The notes below the pieces were generated by a model. That model saw nothing but the letters and a program-made list of their open reading frames with translations. It was not told the origin of the DNA and ran no database searches. A stretch of DNA of 14,069 bases, from positions 1 through 14,069 of the forward strand of contig JAISWC010000225.1 of NCBI GenBank assembly GCA_031271245.1. The letters are read 5' to 3'. Numbering within the stretch: the stretch's first letter is position 1; each line of letters opens with the position of its first letter. The position numbers and the translations under genes were made by a program. The stretch is from Tannerella sp. GTDB taxonomy: Bacteria; Bacteroidota; Bacteroidia; Bacteroidales; Tannerellaceae. Positions 9,894 to 14,069 of this stretch are shown piece by piece.

Positions 9894-10832
9894 ATGAAAA
9901 AGATAGTTTATAAAGCAATTTTGCTTGCATTAGGGGCCGGTTTTTCCGGTCATGCGATCGCACAGGAAATACAGATTGAAGGTATTAAATTCGTGCATCC
10001 GATTATCGAAAAGTGGGTAACCGAGTACAGGAAGGAACATCCCGAAGCCCGGTTCGAGGTGAAGATTGTTCCGGAGAAGGAATCCCGGTCTTCCGGTCTG
10101 TCGGTGATAGCCGGTCGCGTTACGGAAGAGGAAGTGAACGGCAGAGACCGTGTCGTCTATACCGGCAGATATGCACTGATTCCGGTAAGCAACAGGAACA
10201 ATCCGCTGATTGAAAAGGCCGGCAAGGGTTTGAAGAAAAAGGAACTGAAAAACCTGGTGTTTGAAAGAGACGTGCTGGACGACGAAGCGTACGAAGACGA
10301 CGGAAAGGAGGAAAAGTATGCCGCGACGGTATATTCGCGAAGCGGTCAGGCGGCTACCACCCTTACGCTGGCCGAATATTTCGACCGGGCGCCGGAACAC
10401 ATCCGGGGAAAGAAGATTATCGGCGACGAAATCTATCTGCTGAATGCGCTCCAGAAAGACGAAAGCGGTATTGCCTTCAATACGTTAAATTACGTGTACG
10501 ATTTGAAGACGCGCCGGTTGAAATCTCATTTGACGATTCTGCCGCTGAATCTGAAATCGGAACAGCGGGAAGCGCTCCGTTCCGAAAACATCGACAGAGC
10601 CATTTCGCTGCTGGAGACGGCCAAAATAGAAACGATACCGGTCGAGAAGTTCGGAATCCTTATCCCGGAAGAGCAAGCCGAAAATGCGGAAGTGCGGAGA
10701 TTTGCCAACTGGATTCTGGAACACGGTCAGCAGTACAATCATGAATTTGGTTTTCTGTCGCTGGATTCCCGCACGCTCTCCACTCAAAAGCGGGAACTGA
10801 ACAGCGAAGAAAGTTTGACGTTCGTGAAATAG
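9894..10832 (+). CDS. PstS-like periplasmic substrate-binding protein
   Basis: The 312-residue product has a clear signal peptide (KK, then a hydrophobic core ending GHAIA before QE at residue 24). It resembles the PstS/PBP-like group of solute-binding proteins: a periplasmic-type start with VHPIIEKWVTEYRKEHPEA (34-52), GRYALIPVSNRNNPL (91-105) followed by a KELKNLVF element (116-123), YSRSGQAATTL (147-157) and DESGIAFNTLNYVYD (189-203). These correspond to the strand, phosphate-loop-like and hinge regions of PstS relatives. The canonical GSG-type phosphate-binding loop is not obvious, and an acidic insertion occupies about 126-140, so the ligand may not be phosphate. No permease or ATPase gene is nearby. 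I chose the ATG at 9894 because of the promoter and the signal peptide. The family call is moderate; extracytoplasmic location is firm. Confidence 0.7.
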   Translation: MKKIVYKAILLALGAGFSGHAIAQEIQIEGIKFVHPIIEKWVTEYRKEHPEARFEVKIVPEKESRSSGLSVIAGRVTEEEVNGRDRVVYTGRYALIPVSNRNNPLIEKAGKGLKKKELKNLVFERDVLDDEAYEDDGKEEKYAATVYSRSGQAATTLTLAEYFDRAPEHIRGKKIIGDEIYLLNALQKDESGIAFNTLNYVYDLKTRRLKSHLTILPLNLKSEQREALRSENIDRAISLLETAKIETIPVEKFGILIPEEQAENAEVRRFANWILEHGQQYNHEFGFLSLDSRTLSTQKRELNSEESLTFVK

Positions 10833-10867
10833 AGATATTACCCGACCAAATATTATTGCAGAAAAAA

Positions 10868-10907
10868 AGCGCCCCCCTTACCGACGGCTAAGGCATGAGG
10901 GGGCGCT
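10868..10907. terminator. Strong G/C-rich hairpin with a T tract on the minus strand
   Basis: AGCGCCCCC (10868-10876) pairs with GGGGGCGCT (10899-10907). Inside, CTTA (10877-10880) pairs with TAAG (10889-10892), leaving a 6-base bulge. On the plus strand no U tract follows. Seven A precede it (10862-10868), so read on the minus strand it has the form of an intrinsic terminator. It probably ends the PstS-like transcript 36 bases after the stop, or protects its 3' end, and may block transcription arriving from the right. A leader element of the decayed receptor just downstream is an alternative. Confidence 0.55.
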
Positions 10908-10930
10908 CAAAGACTAAAAATTATTTTAGC

Positions 10931-11187
10931 ATGACAAAGATAATCCGTTTTGTTGAAAGTCGCAAGCGATTTTCTCCTTTTATACTTTTTTATATCCCCT
11001 CGTCGGGTATAATCACCACCGTATCAGCACAAACCGTCGAAGGAGTTGTGTCTGATAGCCGGAGCAGCGAGCCGGTCATCGGAGCGGCGGCACCATACGC
11101 ATACGCGGCGGTAATGAACCGCTCTACGTGGTCGACGGCTTTTTCGTCTACAATTCCAATCGCCGCATATCTTTGCCGGCGATTTGA
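10931..11187 (+). pseudogene. Remnant of a SusC/RagA-type TonB-dependent receptor
   Basis: From the ATG at 10931 the frame gives a basic, hydrophobic leader ending VSAQ, then TVEGVVSDSRSSEPVIGA. That is the start of the carboxypeptidase-regulatory-like domain that opens SusC-type receptors. At about 11089 a different frame gives GTIRIRGGNEPLYVVDGF, the plug-domain signature (RIRG...NEPLYVVDG), and ends at a TGA at 11185-11187. Roughly a hundred residues between the two elements, the rest of the plug and the whole beta-barrel (about 800 residues) are missing. An internal deletion with a frame change plus loss of the 3' end explains this. Intact members work in the outer membrane with a SusD partner; no susD is present. 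It is non-functional. Confidence 0.75.
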
Positions 11188-11370
11188 AAAAAGTCATTGC
11201 GGATAAACTTTAATGAATGAATAATATGCTTCATACTTTGTAAGTGAATAATTTGTTGATTTGGATCTTTCTATGTGTGCGCCGCAATTTGCGTGCGCAC
11301 ACATTTAAACATCCATCGACAAATCCACTTTCACGGCGCTAAAAAAGGAAAGACCATAATACATTTTAAT
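11188..11370. other. Gene-free stretch between receptor remnant and repeat array
   Basis: This AT-rich segment has no credible reading frame. A short frame, HIFAGDLKKVIADKL, ending TAA at 11211-11213, could be another scrap of a decayed gene, but it is too short to identify. The only strong element is the palindrome at 11273-11304. Confidence 0.5.
11273..11304. repeat. 32-base near-perfect palindrome
   Basis: ATGTGTGCGC (11273-11282) is matched exactly by GCGCACACAT (11295-11304). The centre, CGCAATTTGCG (11283-11293), is itself palindromic, with one unpaired T at 11294. The plus-strand hairpin is followed by TTTAAAC, so it could act as a weak terminator. Its core CGCAA/TTGCG uses the same letters as the array that begins about 70 bases later, but in the opposite order. 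Confidence 0.75.
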
Positions 11371-11720
11371 TTGCGAGGACTGCGCAAGTCTCAATCCGGT
11401 CAGATTACTGCTTGCGTTGACTGCGCAAGTCTTAATCCGGTTAGATTGCCGCTTGCGCAAATTGCGCAAGTCATAATTCGGTTAGATTATTGCTTGCGCG
11501 AATCGCGTAAATCACAATCCGATTAGATTATTGCTTGCGCAGTCTGCGCAAGCCACAATTCGGTCAGAAATCCTACTTGCGCTGACTGCGCAAGTCATAA
11601 TTCGGTCAGGAATACTATTTGCGCGAATTGCGCAAGTCATAATTCAGTCAGATTATTGCTTGCGCGAATTACGCAAATGATAATCCGGTCAGATTGCGAC
11701 TTGCGCAGTCTGCGCAAGTC
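11371..11720. repeat. Tandem array of nine 41-42 base palindromic units
   Basis: Units begin at 11371, 11412, 11453, 11494, 11535, 11577, 11619, 11660 and 11701. They are 41 bases long, except two of 42, and the ninth is cut after about 20 bases. Each starts with a 17-base dyad of the form TTGCGCrnyTGCGCAA, which is perfect in units 3, 5 and 9, followed by a linker close to GTCATAATTCGGTCAGATTATTGC. The linker has a weaker dyad (AATC..GATT around CGGTCA). Units differ at many positions, yet the dyad is kept. No protein is encoded: 41 is not a multiple of three and frames break. It resembles REP/BIME-type intergenic palindromic repeats. A block of protein sites or a structured RNA is also possible. 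Confidence 0.85.
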
Positions 11721-11897
11721 GCAGTACAGCGCCATCCTTGTTTTCCGGAGGAAAATCGGAAAGAAGCCGGGGGAAATTTGCCGTTCCGGCCGAATCTTAT
11801 TCACCGGCCGGGAAACAACAATGATTTCCGGACAATCAAATCGGTAATCCGGGCATAAGGAAAAGCACATCATTTCTGCGGGGAACTGTCGCCCGAA
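11721..11897. other. Gene-free stretch between repeat array and cls promoter
   Basis: No credible gene is visible. An inverted repeat, TTCCGGCCG (11784-11792) with CGGCCGGGAA (11805-11814, one extra G), could form a hairpin with a 12-base loop. It has no T tract, so I do not call it a terminator. The rest is unremarkable. Confidence 0.4.
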
Positions 11898-11929
11898 TTT
11901 GCATATAACATTTGAATACCGTACCTTTA
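11898..11929 (+). promoter_or_regulatory. Bacteroidetes-type promoter of the cardiolipin synthase gene
   Basis: TTTG (11898-11901) is an exact -33 element, and TACCTTTA (11922-11929), 20 bases further on, matches TAnnTTTG except for its last base. Transcription would start near 11936, about 20 bases before the ATG at 11956. The TTG codon at 11899, which would extend the frame, lies in the -33 box and cannot be the start of a transcript made from here. Confidence 0.7.
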
Positions 11930-11955
11930 TCGCATCAAATGACACGGTATTGTAT

Positions 11956-13386
11956 ATGGACATGCAACTGAATACAATTGTGGGCTTGACGCTATTCGCA
12001 TTATATCTAATCTCTATCGGGAGCTTGATTATAGTCGTTTTGCTGGAAAACCGGAATCCGCTGAAGACGATTCCCTGGGTGATCGTCCTGCTGCTCCTGC
12101 CGGGAGCGGGGTTGATCTTCTACTTCGTCTTCGGCCAGGACAACCGGCGACAGCGGATTATTTCCCGGCGTACGTACAAGCGCATCATGAGGCCGTCACA
12201 TGCCGGTCACCCGGTACAGGACCGGTGTGCCGTCGAACTGCCCTACCGTCCGCTGGTGAACCTCCTGAACCGGAATCACCGCAATCCGCTGCTTTACGGA
12301 AGCGAACTGTCGTTTTATACCGGCGGAACGGATAAATTTAAAGCGCTGCTGGAAGAAATCGGGCGCGCTCAACACCATATTCATTTGCAATATTACATTT
12401 TCAGCGACGATGCAACCGGACGGAGCGTGCAGCAGGCGCTGATCGTCAAAGCCAGGGCGGGCGTTCAGGTTCGCGTGATCTACGACGATGTCGGGAGTTG
12501 GAATGTCAAAAACTCGTTTTTCGGCGAAATGCGGGAAGCCGGCATTCAGGTCTATCCGTTCCTGAAAGTGGCCTTCCCGGTGCTCACGAGCAAAGTCAAT
12601 TACCGGAATCACCGCAAAATCGTCGTGATAGACGGACGGATCGGTTTCATGGGCGGCATGAATATCGCCGATCGCTACATTCACGGTACCTCCGTCGGCC
12701 CCTGGCGCGACACGCATTTCAAAATCACCGGCAAAGGCGTCTACGGATTGCAGTCCGCCTTTCTGATCGACTGGTACGTCATCAGCAAACAGTTAGTCAA
12801 GGGCAGGGAGTACTATCCCCCGGAGAAGATTTACAGCGACAGCATCCTGCAAATTGCGACCAGCGGCCCGACCGGCCCCTGGCGTACACTGGTACAGGCC
12901 GTTCTCTTCTGCATCATGAACGCAAAGAAATATCTTTACATCCAGACGCCTTATTTTCTTCCGACCGAAGATTTGAACCAGGCCCTGCAAACCGTAGCCC
13001 TGGGTGGCGTCGACGTACGCCTGATGATTCCCGAACGCTCCGACACCCGGACGGCCAACATGGCTTCCCATTCTTTTCTGGACGATATGGTCAAAGCCGG
13101 CGTGAAGGTCTATTTCTATAAATCGGGATTCCTGCATTCCAAACTGCTTGTGATGGACGATGCGCTGGCCTGCATCGGTTCGGCCAATTTTGACTTTCGC
13201 AGTTTCGAGCACAATTTCGAGATTAACGCCTTCGTCTATCAGATGTCGTTTGCCTGCCGGATGAAGGCCATGTTCATAGACGACCTGACGCATTGTGAAC
13301 AACTCGTACCGGCACGCTGGCTGAAACGTCCGCTCCCCAAGCGGCTCGCCGAATCGTTCATGCGACTCTTTTCGCCCCTGCTCTGA
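11956..13386 (+). CDS. cls: Cardiolipin synthase (phospholipase D family)
   Basis: This 476-residue inner-membrane enzyme joins two phosphatidylglycerol molecules into cardiolipin and glycerol. Two N-terminal membrane helices (about 8-30 and 39-60) are followed by the phospholipase-nuclease-like N-terminal region (ENRNPLKTIPWVIVLLLLPGAG). Both catalytic HKD motifs are intact: HRKIVVIDG (219-227; His219, Lys221, Asp226) and HSKLLVMDD (394-402; His394, Lys396, Asp401). Each is followed by the expected GG/GS-N segment (GGMNIADR 233-240, GSANFDFRS 408-416). Length and layout match ClsA-type enzymes of Bacteroidetes and Firmicutes. The start at 11956 is chosen from the promoter position; Met at 11962 is an equal alternative. 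It is a single-gene unit with a convergent gene on its right. Confidence 0.93.
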   Translation: MDMQLNTIVGLTLFALYLISIGSLIIVVLLENRNPLKTIPWVIVLLLLPGAGLIFYFVFGQDNRRQRIISRRTYKRIMRPSHAGHPVQDRCAVELPYRPLVNLLNRNHRNPLLYGSELSFYTGGTDKFKALLEEIGRAQHHIHLQYYIFSDDATGRSVQQALIVKARAGVQVRVIYDDVGSWNVKNSFFGEMREAGIQVYPFLKVAFPVLTSKVNYRNHRKIVVIDGRIGFMGGMNIADRYIHGTSVGPWRDTHFKITGKGVYGLQSAFLIDWYVISKQLVKGREYYPPEKIYSDSILQIATSGPTGPWRTLVQAVLFCIMNAKKYLYIQTPYFLPTEDLNQALQTVALGGVDVRLMIPERSDTRTANMASHSFLDDMVKAGVKVYFYKSGFLHSKLLVMDDALACIGSANFDFRSFEHNFEINAFVYQMSFACRMKAMFIDDLTHCEQLVPARWLKRPLPKRLAESFMRLFSPLL

Positions 13387-13448
13387 ATGGAATCATTCCT
13401 TTAAAATTTGCCGGGTTGACAGGTGAAGACCGTAATGATCATTCGGAA

Positions 13449-14069
13449 TTATTCGCTGAGGAAAACAAAGGTTCCTTTTTTATTCGCAACGATAATGTCC
13501 GGTGTTTTATCGTTATTCAGATCGACGGTGGTAACTTGTATGCCGACACCGCTGTTGTCATCGATTTGGTGCGGAATAAAAGCTGCGCCGCCGTTGCCGT
13601 CACGCTTCAACTCAAACCAGTACAGCACCGCCGGAGCGCCGGCTTCTTTATCACCTTTGGAACCGTGTGCCCAAAACCGTTTTCCGGTAACAAAATCCAA
13701 CAGTCCGTCGCCGTTAAAATCGGCGGTATTGAATGCGTGCATCTGTGTGATCCGCAATGCGTCGGAGTTCAAATCCGGCGTGACGGGAATAATTTCAAAC
13801 CGTTCCCACGTGATTTTACCATCGGCATCTTTCATTTGTTTGTACCAGACCAAACCGTAAAGATGGCAGTGCCACGCCGTTACAACATCATTCAATCCGT
13901 CGCCGTTCACATCATAAACCAGCATATGCGCACCGGCATCGGCAAATTTGAACGGATGAAAGTTCCATGGAGTTTTGTTGGCGTCTTCGGGTTGTTCCCA
14001 CCAACCTTCTCTTTCAATCAAATCGGTTCGACCATCGCCGTTGATGTCGCCGTAACCAATTCCATGCGT
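13449..14069 (-). CDS. FG-GAP/VCBS repeat protein, C-terminal part (5' end outside window)
   Basis: The frame is open from its TAA stop to the window edge: 206 codons of the C-terminal part. A TTG at 14019-14021 is not the start, because the same frame continues with GIGYGDINGDGRTDL. Four calcium-binding-type DxNxDxxxD loops are visible at about residues 8-16 (DINGDGRTD), 53-61 (DVNGDGLND), 117-125 (DFNGDGLLD) and 183-191 (DLNNDKTPD). This is the pattern of FG-GAP/VCBS seven-bladed propellers, usually secreted or surface proteins in carbohydrate or adhesion contexts. The phrase DLIEREGWWEQP resembles repeat proteins common in Planctomycetes and some Bacteroidetes. It ends without a T9SS C-terminal domain. 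Base composition looks lower in GC than the genes to its left. It converges on cls with 62 bases between the stops. Confidence 0.85.
   Translation of the reverse strand, partial: THGIGYGDINGDGRTDLIEREGWWEQPEDANKTPWNFHPFKFADAGAHMLVYDVNGDGLNDVVTAWHCHLYGLVWYKQMKDADGKITWERFEIIPVTPDLNSDALRITQMHAFNTADFNGDGLLDFVTGKRFWAHGSKGDKEAGAPAVLYWFELKRDGNGGAAFIPHQIDDNSGVGIQVTTVDLNNDKTPDIIVANKKGTFVFLSE

Noticed and set aside
11275..11526. 83-residue plus-strand frame with repeated LRKSQS-like peptides
   Set aside because: It merely translates the repeat array. The 41-base period breaks the frame, and similar peptides appear on both strands because the units are palindromic.
11371..11720. Possible CRISPR array
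   Set aside because: The segments between dyads are themselves conserved rather than unique spacers, the repeat is short and variable, the period is 41-42 bases, and no cas gene is present.
11637..11963. 108-residue minus-strand frame between array and cls
   Set aside because: Part of it is repeat-derived, it overlaps the cls promoter and start, and it has no recognisable domain or promoter.
13430..13446. Inverted repeat around AATGATCATT between the convergent genes
   Set aside because: The dyad is mostly A/T with almost no loop and no adjacent T tract, so I could not support a terminator call for either gene.

Overview
The window comes from a member of the Bacteroidota, most likely the order Bacteroidales. 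Three promoters fit the -33 TTTG/TTTC and -7 TAnnTTTG pattern specific to that phylum. There is a PorZ-like protein with a type IX secretion (T9SS) C-terminal domain, a SusC/RagA-type receptor remnant, and protein families typical of these bacteria. Coding regions are fairly GC-rich by eye. I cannot name a genus from sequence alone; a T9SS-bearing lineage such as the Porphyromonas/Tannerella side of the order fits best.

Left part (1-5476): a promoter drives a soluble coiled-coil protein of unknown function, which ends at a clear intrinsic terminator. A tight set follows with 14-16 base gaps: a YugP-like membrane zinc metallopeptidase, histidyl-tRNA synthetase (hisS) and an ABC-F ATPase. These are housekeeping and translation-linked functions.

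Middle part (5659-9659): rdgB (NTP house-cleaning), a PorZ-like T9SS cell-surface protein and an acyltransferase-3 membrane protein. Start and stop codons of the first two overlap (ATGA) and the third begins 18 bases later, so they look like one transcription unit. In Porphyromonas gingivalis PorZ works with the sortase PorU to attach T9SS cargo to anionic LPS, so a neighbouring O-acyltransferase that might modify a surface glycan is suggestive but unproven.

Right part (9660-14069): a PstS-like periplasmic binding protein stands alone behind a textbook Bacteroidetes promoter that is covered by inverted repeats. A roughly 1.1 kb stretch without an intact gene follows. It holds a G/C-rich hairpin, a decayed SusC-type TonB-dependent receptor, a 32-base near-perfect palindrome and a striking tandem array of nine 41-42 base units, each centred on a TTGCGCA..TGCGCAA dyad with compensatory changes. 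After this come a cardiolipin synthase gene with its own promoter and, convergent to it, the 3' part of an FG-GAP/VCBS repeat protein that runs off the window.

The most unusual item is the palindromic array at 11371-11720 and its relation to the nearby palindrome and receptor remnant. No complete new multi-gene system is visible; the array is the best candidate for something not well described.
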